From positions 1-64,000 of the forward strand of contig JAICTZ010000004.1 of the NCBI GenBank assembly GCA_025936115.1: 64,000 nucleotides of DNA, in the 5' to 3' direction. The notes under the pieces were generated by a model. That model was not told the DNA's origin, ran no database searches, and saw only the letters and a program-made list of their open reading frames with translations. Shown here one piece after another: positions 41,288-50,389 of the stretch. Both the position numbers and the translations under genes were made by a program. Each line of letters opens with the position of its first letter. Position 1 is the first letter of the stretch. This DNA comes from Polyangiaceae bacterium. GTDB taxonomy: Bacteria > Myxococcota_A > Polyangia > Polyangiales > Polyangiaceae.

Positions 41288-44221
41288 ATGCATTCCGTCT
41301 TCGACGCAGCCACGAAGCAGATCGGCGTCGAGCCGATAACCCCACCGGAATCCGGTTCGGGCGATCGCTGGATTGGGCGCCGGATCGGAAACTACGTGGT
41401 GGATCGCCCACTCGCACGAGGTGGGATGGGGTCGGTGTATGTCGCGAGGCATCCGCACCTCGGGCGTGAAGTAGCGGTGAAGTTTCTCGCGCAGGAGGTG
41501 AGCGCCGAGCCGGAGCTCGCGGCGCGCTTCCTGGCCGAGGCGCGCGTGACGGCGAGCTTGAACCACCCGAACATCGTCGAGATCTTGGATTTCGGCGAGG
41601 TGGACGGGGAGCTCTATTACGCGATGGAGCTGCTCCGCGGGAAGAGCCTGCGCGCGGTCATGCGCGAGAAGGGAAGGCTTTCTGGCGCCGGCATGAAGCC
41701 GTACGTCGAGCAGATCTGCTGGGCGCTCGATGCGGCGCATCGCGCGGGCATCGTGCATCGCGATCTGAAGCCGGCGAACGTGCTCGTGCTCGAGGGCGAT
41801 CCGCTGCGACTCAAGCTGCTCGATTTCGGGGTGGCGAAGACGATGTCGAGCGGGCCGACGCAGACGCGCGCCGGACAAGTGCTGGGCACGGCGACGCACA
41901 TGGCACCCGAGCAGGCGCTCGGGGATCCGAGCCGCGTCACGCCGCAAAGCGATCTGTATTCGCTCGGCGCGATTGCTTACGAGATGCTGACGGGGCTGCC
42001 CGTCTTTCATCACGAGTCGGACATGATGCTGATGGTGATGCACGTGCGTGACGCCGTGCGGCCGATCCGCGAGCACGTGCCCGAGGTGCCGGCAGCCGTC
42101 GCTCGTCTGATCGAAGCCTGTCTTGCCAAGGATCCCGCGGCGCGGCCCGCCGGTGCACGCGCGGTCGCCGAAGCGCTCGCGCGAGCGCTCGTCCATGCAG
42201 ACGCCCCGGAATCCGCCACTGAGACCAAAGCAGCCGTAAATGTCGCCTCCATCGCGGACCGGCCGACGCGCTTGGCGTCGACGGTGCCGCCCACGCCCGT
42301 CACGGTTGAGCCCCAACCAACAAAACCTGCACGGGATCTGACAGCGCCGGACACCGCGCAGCCCGCGCCGACCGTCGTCGCAGCGCAACCCGTCGCCGCG
42401 CCGCCCCAACCCGCCGCTGCCGCGCCCCAACCCGCCGCTCAGCCGCCCCAACCCGCCGCTCAGCCGCCCCAACCCGCCGCCGCACCCGTTCCGTTCGCGC
42501 CGCGACCGCAGCCGGCCGTTACTCTCGCTTCGCCCCGCGCACCCGCCGCGCCGGCCGCGCCCGCCAAAGCTCAGGCGCGCGCAGCCGCCGTGCCGGTCGT
42601 CGCTGCAGACGCTCCCCCCGAAGCCGAATCGACCATCCAAACGCTGCTCTCACGCCTGCAGCGCCGCGGCGATTTCCCCGCCTTCGCCCGCACCGTCGGC
42701 GAAGTCAGCCACAAAGCGGATGCGAACGGCACCTTCTCGGCAGGCCAGCTCGGCGACTCGATCCTCAAAGACTACGCCCTCACGGCGAAGCTCTTGCGCA
42801 TCGTCAACGCCAACTACGCGCGCCGCTTCGGTGGCAGGATCTACAGCATTCAACATGCGATCGTGATCCTCGGCTTCGACCGCGTCCGTTCGCTCGCCCT
42901 CACGATCAGTCTCTTCAAGACCGCCGGCACGGGCAAGGGCCCCGAGCGCGTCTCGGAATCGGCGATCAGCGCGCTCGTAAGCAGCGAAATTGCGCGTAGC
43001 CTCGCTGGCGAAGCGCGCGTCAGCGACGACGAAGCCACCGTGTGCGCGATGTTCAAGAACCTCGGCCGCCACTTGGTGCTCGTGTACTTACCGGAGCTCT
43101 ACGACCGGATTCAGAGCGCGGTCGCCGACGAGGACATGACGGTCGGCGCGGCCGCCAAGAGCGTCCTCGGCATCACCTTCGAAGATCTCGGCACCGCCAT
43201 CGCCAAGAGCTGGCAGCTACCGCAGCACGTCGTCGCCGCCATGTCCGCGGCCGAACACTCCGACGGCAAGCTCCAGCGCAACGAAGACCGGCTGAACGCG
43301 CTCGCCGCGTTTTCCAACGCCGTCTGCGACGTCGTCACGCGCGAAACGCCGGAGACGCGCGACTTTGCCGTGCGGCAGCTGCTCGCCAAGCACAAGAACC
43401 TCGTCGAGCTCGACACCGCGGCGCTCGAAGAAATTCTCCAGCAAGTCGAGGGCTCGCTCAACGAACGCTACGCCACGCTGCTCGGCAGCGACATCAAGTC
43501 GAGTCGCTTCGTCACGAACGTGGCCGCCGCCGCGCAGCACGAACCTCAGAAGCGCGCCGCGAACGCGCCATCCGATCCGCCCGTGCTCGTCGATCCCAAA
43601 CGGCGCCAAGTGGCCGTCGATCCCAAACGGCGCCAAGCGCGCGTCAAACTCGTGCGCAGCGCTGTTGACCCGTCGAGCCCGAGCCATGTCGCCGAGCCGG
43701 CGCTCGAGGCGGACACGCGAAGCCTCGACGAACGCATCGCCGAGGTGCGCGCGAGCCTAGAACGCGGTTATCCGTCGGACGGCGTGCTCGGCATGGCGCT
43801 CCACATCGTTGCCGCCGAGCTCGGTGCGCACTCGCCGCTCGTGCTCACGGCGGCGCCGAACCGGCAGCACCTCGTGCTCCGCTTCGGCTTGCGCGACGAT
43901 CTCGAGGGGCTAAGGCGCGAGCTCAAGTTCCCGCTGCGCGCGCCGGGTCCGCGTACGCAGCTCTTCGCTTCGGCCTACCACTCGGGCAAAGACACCTGGG
44001 TCAAAGACTGCTTCGAGAAGGAAACGGCGGAAGCGCTGCCGCCGTCGTATTTCGAGATCCTCGGCTCGCAGGCCCTCGCGATCTACGCCTGTCTCGGCAA
44101 GGCTGTTTTTCCAGCCCTACTCGTGATCGAGGCCGATTCGGCGGCAGCCCTGCCCGATCCGGCGCGCGTCAGCGCCCTCGCCGAGCTCCGTCCACTCATC
44201 GCGCGCGCCGCGGCGCGCTGA
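41288..44221 (+). CDS. Ser/Thr kinase fused to an HDOD domain
   Basis: 977 residues. A Hanks kinase (about 35-295) has the glycine loop LARGGMGSVYVARH, Lys in VAVKFL, HRDLKPAN, LDFGVAK and MAPEQAL, all intact. A Pro/Gln/Ala linker (about 345-430; PPQPAAQPPQPAA) leads to an HDOD domain (about 445-735; LKDYALTAKLLRIVNANYAR, IYSIQHAIVILGFDRVRSLA). The last 165 residues form an unnamed domain that may be GAF-like, after a VDPKRRQ direct repeat. It has no membrane segment, so it is cytoplasmic. It follows a terminator and so has its own promoter. The combination couples phosphorylation to HDOD signalling. Confidence 0.88.
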   Translation: MHSVFDAATKQIGVEPITPPESGSGDRWIGRRIGNYVVDRPLARGGMGSVYVARHPHLGREVAVKFLAQEVSAEPELAARFLAEARVTASLNHPNIVEILDFGEVDGELYYAMELLRGKSLRAVMREKGRLSGAGMKPYVEQICWALDAAHRAGIVHRDLKPANVLVLEGDPLRLKLLDFGVAKTMSSGPTQTRAGQVLGTATHMAPEQALGDPSRVTPQSDLYSLGAIAYEMLTGLPVFHHESDMMLMVMHVRDAVRPIREHVPEVPAAVARLIEACLAKDPAARPAGARAVAEALARALVHADAPESATETKAAVNVASIADRPTRLASTVPPTPVTVEPQPTKPARDLTAPDTAQPAPTVVAAQPVAAPPQPAAAAPQPAAQPPQPAAQPPQPAAAPVPFAPRPQPAVTLASPRAPAAPAAPAKAQARAAAVPVVAADAPPEAESTIQTLLSRLQRRGDFPAFARTVGEVSHKADANGTFSAGQLGDSILKDYALTAKLLRIVNANYARRFGGRIYSIQHAIVILGFDRVRSLALTISLFKTAGTGKGPERVSESAISALVSSEIARSLAGEARVSDDEATVCAMFKNLGRHLVLVYLPELYDRIQSAVADEDMTVGAAAKSVLGITFEDLGTAIAKSWQLPQHVVAAMSAAEHSDGKLQRNEDRLNALAAFSNAVCDVVTRETPETRDFAVRQLLAKHKNLVELDTAALEEILQQVEGSLNERYATLLGSDIKSSRFVTNVAAAAQHEPQKRAANAPSDPPVLVDPKRRQVAVDPKRRQARVKLVRSAVDPSSPSHVAEPALEADTRSLDERIAEVRASLERGYPSDGVLGMALHIVAAELGAHSPLVLTAAPNRQHLVLRFGLRDDLEGLRRELKFPLRAPGPRTQLFASAYHSGKDTWVKDCFEKETAEALPPSYFEILGSQALAIYACLGKAVFPALLVIEADSAAALPDPARVSALAELRPLIARAAAR

Positions 44222-44234
44222 CCTCGGCCGGCCC

Positions 44235-46451
44235 TCAGCGCGGTGGCGTGAGCTTGCGGCAGCCCGCGCACTCCGGCGTTCCGACTGGACCGCCGTCGCA
44301 AGCCTCGGGGCCGTTGACGATGCCGTCGCCGCAGAACGGGCCGAGCTTGCAGCCGACGTCGCATTCGCCGTAGCCGCCGTCGTTGACGCCGTCGTCGCAC
44401 TCTTCACCGAAGCTCACGACGCCGTCGCCGCACACCGCGCTGCAGTCGCTCGGGGTCGCCTCGAAGCCGGACAGCGTGAGGCGGAAAGACGAGCCGTAGC
44501 GCTTACGCTCCGCTTGGAAGACGACGATCTTGTAGACGTTACCCGCCGTGAGGCCGAACTTGGTCGCAGACTGCGCGTTGATCGTGACCGAGCCGTCCAT
44601 CGGCACGTGGATGCCGCCGAGATCCACCGCGAGGTGACCGTTGACGAACACGAAGACGTCGTCGTCGCCAGTGAAGTCGAGGCGAGCGTTGGTGCCTTGT
44701 TCGTAGCGGAACCAGTACTGGACTTCGCTCGTGAAGGAGAAGTTGTGCTTCATCGCGCCCGGGAACACGTCGGCTTCGGAGGGCCAACCGGTGTAGCCGT
44801 ACTGCAATGGAAGCTCGGCATAGTCCGCGTCGCGCGTCGGCCCCATCACGGCGTCGACGGGGAAGAACAGGGGCGTGCCGTCGAACTCCTCCACCATGCC
44901 GCCGGTGCACCACGTCGTCGCATCGAAGCTGCACGGCTTGCAGTCTGCGACGCAAGCGGCCACCTGCCCGTCGAAGTTCGTGGTGCAGTCGGTGTCGCAC
45001 TTGTCGGCTGCGGCGGTGAGCGTGTCGATGTCCGTCTGGAGCGTGGCGATCTCGTCTTCCAGATCGGAAATCTGCGTTTCCAGCATCGCGATCGCGGTCG
45101 CGTCCGGGTTCGGATCCGCCTGACGCTGCGTGAGCTGGTCGTTGAGCTGCGTGAGCTGGTCGTTGCGCTGCTTGAGCACGTCCGTTTGGGAGCGGACCTG
45201 GTCATGCTGCGGCCGGCAAACGTTGTCGCACTGGAGCGAGCTTCGCACGCGCTGCGTACAGCCGGGCTCACAGGTCGCCTGACTCGTCGCGCCGGACACT
45301 TGCTGCTCGTTGCCTTGGCCCTTGGCCGGCGGCACGGTGACGACGAGCTTCTCGCCGTTCGGACCGAAGCGATTCACGTAACCGCCCTTGCCGTTGTCGA
45401 AGAGCACGATGTCGCCGACGACGCGGACGGGGTCGGCCGCGGTCTTGCCGTCACGGAACCATTGCGCAAAAGAAGCAGCGGACTGAATGCACGCGTTCGC
45501 TGGTGCTTTGCCGAACACCGGGCGGCCGTCGGCATCCAGCCGGTCCTGCGCGATGCCGGGCACGATGGGATCACCCTCGGGAATGCCGCAGGTCGTGTCG
45601 GGATAGACGGGCCAGCCGAAGTCCGCGTCGTTGTCGGAAAAATCGCGGAAGATCGCCGGCACCCGGAGCACGCACTCGCCGTTGACCATCGCGCACGAGG
45701 TCGCCTGCGTGCACGTGAAGCCCTGCTCGACTGTGCAAGTCGAGGAGCAGCCGTCGCCGTCCACGGTGTTGCCGTCGTCGCAATCCTCGTTGATCACGAG
45801 GCCGTCGCCGCAGCCGGACGTGCAGGACTCCCCCGAGCAGTCGGGCTCCCGCAAGCAATCGGAGGAACAGCCATCGAACGGTACGTTGTTGCCGTCGTCG
45901 CAACTCTCGGCGCCTTCGACGACGCCGTTGCCGCACTCGGCGTCGGTGCACACGCTCGGCTGCCCGTCACACTTCTTGCCGAGCTCGATCTTGCAGCGCT
46001 CCGAGCAGCCGTCGCCGGGTACCAGGTTGCCGTCGTCGCAGCGCTCGCTGGCAGCGACGATGCCGTCGCCGCAACGCGCGATCGCTCGACACGGCTGTCC
46101 CGCCGTGGGACAGCTGAAGCCGGGCTCGACCTGCAGGCAGTTCTCGGCGCAGCCGTCGCCCGAGCTCTTGTTACCGTCGTCACACGCCTCGTCGGAGGTC
46201 AGGTTTCCGTCACCGCAACCGGAAGGCGTTGGCTGCGGGGGAGGGTCGACGCTGATGCCCGTGCCGCCGGTCGCGCCGCTGCCACCAGCGCCCGTGCCTG
46301 AGCTTCCGCCGGTCGTGGAGGGACTGTTACCGGAACCGCCCGTATCAGGGAGTGACCCGGTACCGCCGCCGGCCGCGCTACACGCGGCGACCAACAGTCC
46401 CAGGAAGAGCCCCGACAGAAGACGAAAAGAAGCAACGCTAGAGTTCGACAT
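44235..46451 (-). CDS. Fibro-slime domain lipoprotein with DUF4215 repeats and coiled coil
   Basis: 738 residues. The lipobox VAAC (Cys 24) is followed by a Gly/Ser linker, then about five DUF4215 repeats (CGDGIVAASERCDDGN) that bind metal or form disulfides. A fibro-slime/PA14-like domain follows (about 259-663; VPAIFRDFSDND, DDVFVFVNGHLAVDLGGIHV), then two more repeats at the end. The domain is split by a coiled coil (about 420-483; LKQRNDQLTQLNDQLTQRQ) between cysteine pairs. ATG 46451 is set by the signal peptide. Probably a cell-surface adhesion or matrix protein. Confidence 0.85.
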   Translation of the reverse strand: MSNSSVASFRLLSGLFLGLLVAACSAAGGGTGSLPDTGGSGNSPSTTGGSSGTGAGGSGATGGTGISVDPPPQPTPSGCGDGNLTSDEACDDGNKSSGDGCAENCLQVEPGFSCPTAGQPCRAIARCGDGIVAASERCDDGNLVPGDGCSERCKIELGKKCDGQPSVCTDAECGNGVVEGAESCDDGNNVPFDGCSSDCLREPDCSGESCTSGCGDGLVINEDCDDGNTVDGDGCSSTCTVEQGFTCTQATSCAMVNGECVLRVPAIFRDFSDNDADFGWPVYPDTTCGIPEGDPIVPGIAQDRLDADGRPVFGKAPANACIQSAASFAQWFRDGKTAADPVRVVGDIVLFDNGKGGYVNRFGPNGEKLVVTVPPAKGQGNEQQVSGATSQATCEPGCTQRVRSSLQCDNVCRPQHDQVRSQTDVLKQRNDQLTQLNDQLTQRQADPNPDATAIAMLETQISDLEDEIATLQTDIDTLTAAADKCDTDCTTNFDGQVAACVADCKPCSFDATTWCTGGMVEEFDGTPLFFPVDAVMGPTRDADYAELPLQYGYTGWPSEADVFPGAMKHNFSFTSEVQYWFRYEQGTNARLDFTGDDDVFVFVNGHLAVDLGGIHVPMDGSVTINAQSATKFGLTAGNVYKIVVFQAERKRYGSSFRLTLSGFEATPSDCSAVCGDGVVSFGEECDDGVNDGGYGECDVGCKLGPFCGDGIVNGPEACDGGPVGTPECAGCRKLTPPR

Positions 46452-46564
46452 GGCCGTACCGGTCTTAGAATTCCCTTTCTGACACGGCGGCAGTCGGGAG
46501 GCCACGAACCGAGACGGCCCTGCGGAATTTTCGGCCGTTCCCACCTATTTTTTTCGGCCGTTCG
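46452..46564. other. Intergenic region with a short direct repeat
   Basis: TTTTCGGCCGTTC occurs twice, about 24 bases apart (around 46527 and 46552), just after the YozE-like gene's stop and upstream of the fibro-slime gene's start, both on the minus strand. It could be a pair of operator half-sites or part of a promoter. Confidence 0.3.
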
Positions 46565-46795
46565 CTACTTTTTGTTGTCGCCCGTGCGCGCGTAGGCGAG
46601 CCACGCGAGACGCGCCGTGGCGAGCGTCGCGCCCGAGGCGTCTTTCGACTTGAGATACGCCTGCAGGGTATCGAGACTTGCCACGTCCTCCGGGAACTTC
46701 TCGTCGCGGAGCGCTTCACGCGCCCACGAGCCGAGCGGCGAATGCAGGTTCTTCTGCTTGCCGAGCCAAACGTAAAACGTGCTGAACTTGCTCAT
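46565..46795 (-). CDS. YozE-like small protein
   Basis: 76 residues, starting MSKFSTFYVWLGKQKN. It has the YozE_SAM-like pattern: an aromatic start, LGSWAREALRDEKFPEDV, LDTLQAYLKSK, and a final helix (TARLAWLAYART). Family members are small helical proteins of unknown role, best known in Firmicutes. ATG 46795 fits; the longer frame to 46867 does not resemble the family. It lies between the fibro-slime and hemerythrin genes on the same strand. Confidence 0.65.
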   Translation of the reverse strand: MSKFSTFYVWLGKQKNLHSPLGSWAREALRDEKFPEDVASLDTLQAYLKSKDASGATLATARLAWLAYARTGDNKK

Positions 46796-46883
46796 CGGGT
46801 GACTCTCGCTGCGTGCATCGGTGCGCGAGAATGTCAGATTTGCGGGCGCTCCGCGAGCGCGAAGCAAGTGCGCGTTCGCCCAG

Positions 46884-47684
46884 CTATGCGACGCGCCGTG
46901 CGGCGCGGCGTCGCTTGCTCGATTTCTTCGAGGACTTCGGCGCGCGCTTCGAGGACTTCGGCGCGCGCTTCGACGACTTCGGCGCGCGCTTCGACGACTT
47001 CGGCGCGCGCTTCGACGACTTCGGCGCGCGCTTCGACGGCTTCGTGGCGCCCGCGAGCACCTGCTTCAGGTTGTCGTAAACCTGCGCGCGGAAGTCTTCC
47101 GCCTTGGCTCGTTCGAAGCGCTCCTGCATCTGCTTGCCGAGCCGCTCCAATTGCGCCTTGGCGAGCGTCTTCTGCACGCGCGGGAGCAGCTCATTTTCTT
47201 CTTCTTTGGCGTGGTGGAGCACCATTTCGCCGAGCACGCGGCATTTGACCGCGAAGTCGTCCTTGGTAGCTTGGTCGGCCTCGTAGAGGCAGAACTCGAT
47301 CACGCCGTGTTCGACCAAGGCTTCGCCGAGTAGATCGCTCATGCCGAGCGCCTTTTCGCAGGCCGGATAGAAGATCTCGCGCTCGATCGCGTCGTGGGCG
47401 ACGAGATTCTGCGCGAGCTCCTCGAAGAGCTCGAGCTTGTCCGCGTGCGCCGGCGTGCCCTCGATTTGTTTGAACAACGCCTTCACGAGCTGGTGCTGCT
47501 TGACGAGCAGCGTGGTCGCCGAAGGCTCGTCGGTCAGCACGTCGATCACGGCAGTGAGCGCCCGATCCACCACTCTGCCGACAGTGCCGAGCGAGCCGCC
47601 ACGTTCCTGGTTGGCCGATTGGGTTCGCCTCTTCGTCTTCGTTTTCGGGTTCACGAGGCGGTCGCAGAGCAAGTGCAGTGCCAC
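46884..47684 (-). CDS. Hemerythrin-like HHE protein with histone-H1-like tail
   Basis: 266 residues. A hemerythrin HHE domain spans about 50-190: ligands in LLVKQHQLVKALF, VAHDAIEREIFYPACE, VEHGVIEFCL and LHHAKEEENELLP fit a di-iron, oxygen- or NO-binding bundle. The C-terminal 55 residues are five SKRAPKS repeats then KKSSKRRRAARRV, strongly basic like a eukaryotic histone H1 tail, probably binding DNA. The N-terminus is also basic (NPKTKTKRR). GTG 47684 is the start; a GTG 10 codons later is possible. Confidence 0.85.
   Translation of the reverse strand: MALHLLCDRLVNPKTKTKRRTQSANQERGGSLGTVGRVVDRALTAVIDVLTDEPSATTLLVKQHQLVKALFKQIEGTPAHADKLELFEELAQNLVAHDAIEREIFYPACEKALGMSDLLGEALVEHGVIEFCLYEADQATKDDFAVKCRVLGEMVLHHAKEEENELLPRVQKTLAKAQLERLGKQMQERFERAKAEDFRAQVYDNLKQVLAGATKPSKRAPKSSKRAPKSSKRAPKSSKRAPKSSKRAPKSSKKSSKRRRAARRVA
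46930..47034 (-). repeat. 21-bp tandem repeat, five units, coding for SKRAPKS
   Basis: Near-identical units starting at 46930, 46951, 46972, 46993 and 47014 (core GACTTCGGCGCGCGCTTC). The first two differ from the others by one base. They lie inside the hemerythrin gene and encode its basic tail. Confidence 0.9.
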
Positions 47685-47817
47685 ACCCGTTTATCCGCGT
47701 TATGTCTCGTGACTCACGCGGAGCGCGCGTTCACTGGCGCTGCAGTTCGCTACGGCGCTCGCTATTTTGCCTCGAACTCCAGTCGCTCGAGGTGACGCCC
47801 CGACCGCAGCCGCGTGT

Positions 47818-48903
47818 TCAACGGCCGCGCCGAATCCCCTCCGATTCCGGATCGAAGCGGGACGTGGGCGGGGGCGGCGCTTCGGTACCGAAGTAGGCAG
47901 CGAGCGATTCGGCCGCTTCGCGACCCGAAAGATTCTTCGGTTTGTACACGTCGGGCTCGCGCTTGAGCGGCAACGCCGAGATGTCTTCGCCGGCCGCATG
48001 GCGCGCGAGATCGTCCAGCACGGCTTGCATCGACGGATAACGATTTTCCGGGTGTTTGCGCACGCAGCGGAGCACGATCTGTTCGAGCTCGGGATCGATG
48101 TGCTCGGCGAGCCACGACGGGGGCGGCGTGGGCGAAAACAGCTGGTGGCTGAAGAGATCGACGCCCGGGTCGAGATCGAACGGCAGGTGCCCGGTGAGCA
48201 GCCGGAACAGCACCATACCGAAGCCGTAGATGTCCGTGCGCGCGTCGACTGGATCCGCGAGCACTTGCTCGGGCGCCATGTATTGCGCGGTGCCGACGAC
48301 GAGGTTCGTGCTGTTCGGGCCCGCGTCGGGATCGCGCGTGTCTTTGGCGAAGCCGAAGTCGATGATGCGGACGCGTGGCGCGCCGCTCGACTCGAGCACG
48401 AAGAGATTACCCGGCTTCAGATCGCGATGGATGATGCCGGCTTCGTGCGCGGCGACGAGCCCCGCGGCGATCTCGCGCGCCATCATGAGCACGACCGGCT
48501 CGGAAATCGCGCCGTGGCGCTCGAGGTACTCGGAGAGCGGCTCGCCGTGGAGCGCCTCCATCACGATGTAGGGCGGCTCGTCCGGCGGCTCCTCCACCGC
48601 CAGCACGCGCGCCACGGCGTGGTGCTCTACGGCCATCGCCGCGCGCGCACCGAATACGAAGCGCTCCCGCACCTGCGGGTCGCGCGCCGCACGCGGGAAG
48701 AGCCACTTGACGACGACGGGGCGCGCCTCCGCCATGTCCTCGGCAAGATACGCGATGGACGTCGCGCCGCGACCGAGCTCGCCGTGGACGCGGTAGCGCC
48801 CCGCGAGCAAGAGGCCGTCCATGTCGCTCGGCCTCGGCCTGAACTCTTCGAGCGCCGGTGCGGACGCCCGAGCGTTCGGCTGGCTCGTGTCGTCGGAGCT
48901 CAT
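47818..48903 (-). CDS. Ser/Thr protein kinase, soluble
   Basis: 361 residues with an intact Hanks kinase: glycine loop GELGRGATSIAYLAED, Lys in VVVKWLF, catalytic loop HRDLKPGN, IIDFGFAK and MAPEQVL, all present. No membrane segment and no partner domain are visible; the C-terminal 45 residues are acidic and Pro-rich. ATG 48903, divergent from asnS with 94 bp between. It is the fourth kinase in the window counting the partial one at the end, in keeping with the large kinase sets of this lineage. Substrates unknown. Confidence 0.9.
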   Translation of the reverse strand: MSSDDTSQPNARASAPALEEFRPRPSDMDGLLLAGRYRVHGELGRGATSIAYLAEDMAEARPVVVKWLFPRAARDPQVRERFVFGARAAMAVEHHAVARVLAVEEPPDEPPYIVMEALHGEPLSEYLERHGAISEPVVLMMAREIAAGLVAAHEAGIIHRDLKPGNLFVLESSGAPRVRIIDFGFAKDTRDPDAGPNSTNLVVGTAQYMAPEQVLADPVDARTDIYGFGMVLFRLLTGHLPFDLDPGVDLFSHQLFSPTPPPSWLAEHIDPELEQIVLRCVRKHPENRYPSMQAVLDDLARHAAGEDISALPLKREPDVYKPKNLSGREAAESLAAYFGTEAPPPPTSRFDPESEGIRRGR

Positions 48904-48997
48904 CGTGGGCGTACACCGAAGGCGTAGACGATGAGCTGCGCGGGAGCAACCCCGCCCCGGTTGACGGGTTCCGCGCGGGAGGCGTACTCATGCTGAC

Positions 48998-50389
48998 GTG
49001 CTGAAGCCCGGCGAGTACGTGCGTGACCTTCTGAGCTCGGAACCCGGACGCCACGTGACGGCGCGCGGCTGGATCAAGACGCGCCGCGACAGTAAGGGTG
49101 TTCACTTTCTGCAGCTGAGCGACGGCAGTTGTTTCCGTGACTTACAAGTAGTGATCGCGAGCGGCAGCGTCGCCGAGGAACCCCTCGCCGCCGCCACGAC
49201 GGGCGCGTCGGTCGTCGTCGAGGGCGAGCTCGTGCCGTCGCCTGCGCCCGGCCAGCGCGTGGAGCTGCACGCCGAGACCTTGCGCGTGCTCGGCCCCGCC
49301 GACCCGAAGACGTACCCGCTCCAGAAAAAGGGCCATTCGTTCGAGTTCTTGCGCGAGATTGCCCACCTTCGGCCGCGCACCAACACGTTCGGTGCCGTGT
49401 TTCGCGTGCGGAGCGCGCTCTCGTTCGCGATTCACTCCTTCTTCAAGGAGCGCGGGTTCGTCTACGTGCACACCCCGATCATCACGGCTTCCGACGCCGA
49501 GGGCGCGGGCGCCATGTTCGGAGTGACGACGCTCGACCTCATGAATCTGCCCCGTGACGCGGACGGTCGCGTCGATTTTAATCAGGATTTCTTCGGTAAA
49601 CCCGCCTACCTCACCGTGAGTGGGCAGCTCGAGGGCGAGATCTTCGCGCTCGCGCTCAGCAACGTCTACACCTTCGGGCCGACGTTCCGCGCCGAAAACT
49701 CGAATACACCGCGCCATCTCGCGGAATTCTGGATGATCGAGCCGGAGATGGCGTTCTGCGACTTGGCGGACGACATGCAGCTCGCCGAGGATTTTCTGAA
49801 GTACGTCATCAATTACGTGCTCGACAACTGCCAGCACGATCTCGAGTTCTTCAACGAGCGCATCGACAACACCGTGCTCGGGACGCTCGAGCACGTGGCG
49901 ACTTCCGAGTTCGAGCGCGTCACCTATACGGAGGCGATTCGGCTGCTCGAGGCCGCCGGCAAGAGCTGGGAGTTCCCCGTGCATTGGGCCGCCGACCTCC
50001 AGAGTGAGCACGAGCGCTACCTCACGGAGGAGAAGTTCAAACGGCCGGTGATCGTCACCGACTATCCGCGCGAGATCAAAGCGTTCTACATGCGGGCGAA
50101 CGACGACGGCAAGACGGTGCGCGCGATGGACGTGCTCGCACCGCGCATCGGGGAAATCATCGGCGGCAGTCAGCGCGAGGAGCGCACCGACGTGCTCCGT
50201 GAGCGCATCGCCGCGCAGAAGCTCGATGAAAAAGCGTACTGGTGGTACCTCGAGCTCCGCAAATACGGCTCGGTGCCGCACGCCGGCTTCGGGCTCGGCC
50301 TCGAACGCATGCTCATGTACCTCACGGGCATGAAGAACATTCGCGACGTGGTCCCGTTCGCACGCACGCCGGGTTCAGCCGAGTTTTGA
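48998..50389 (+). CDS. asnS: Asparaginyl-tRNA synthetase
   Basis: 463 residues, class II aminoacyl-tRNA synthetase. An OB-fold anticodon-binding domain (about 20-115) is followed by the catalytic core. Motif 2 is [20 protein letters not shown], and motif 3 is [16 protein letters not shown]. AsnRS-specific sequence includes [18 protein letters not shown]. The start is GTG at 48998. The downstream hydrolase-like gene starts in the same TTTTGA that ends asnS, so they are translationally coupled. Confidence 0.96.
   Translation: MLKPGEYVRDLLSSEPGRHVTARGWIKTRRDSKGVHFLQLSDGSCFRDLQVVIASGSVAEEPLAAATTGASVVVEGELVPSPAPGQRVELHAETLRVLGPADPKTYPLQKKGHSFEFLREIAHLRPRTNTFGAVFRVRSALSFAIHSFFKERGFVYVHTPIITASDAEGAGAMFGVTTLDLMNLPRDADGRVDFNQDFFGKPAYLTVSGQLEGEIFALALSNVYTFGPTFRAENSNTPRHLAEFWMIEPEMAFCDLADDMQLAEDFLKYVINYVLDNCQHDLEFFNERIDNTVLGTLEHVATSEFERVTYTEAIRLLEAAGKSWEFPVHWAADLQSEHERYLTEEKFKRPVIVTDYPREIKAFYMRANDDGKTVRAMDVLAPRIGEIIGGSQREERTDVLRERIAAQKLDEKAYWWYLELRKYGSVPHAGFGLGLERMLMYLTGMKNIRDVVPFARTPGSAEF

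Noticed and set aside
40470..41417. 315-aa ORF opposite the heparinase-like gene
   Set aside because: Pro-rich shadow of the Ser/Gly linker; composition follows the real gene.
46930..47034. CRISPR-like regular repeats
   Set aside because: The units are head-to-tail without spacers and encode part of the hemerythrin tail.
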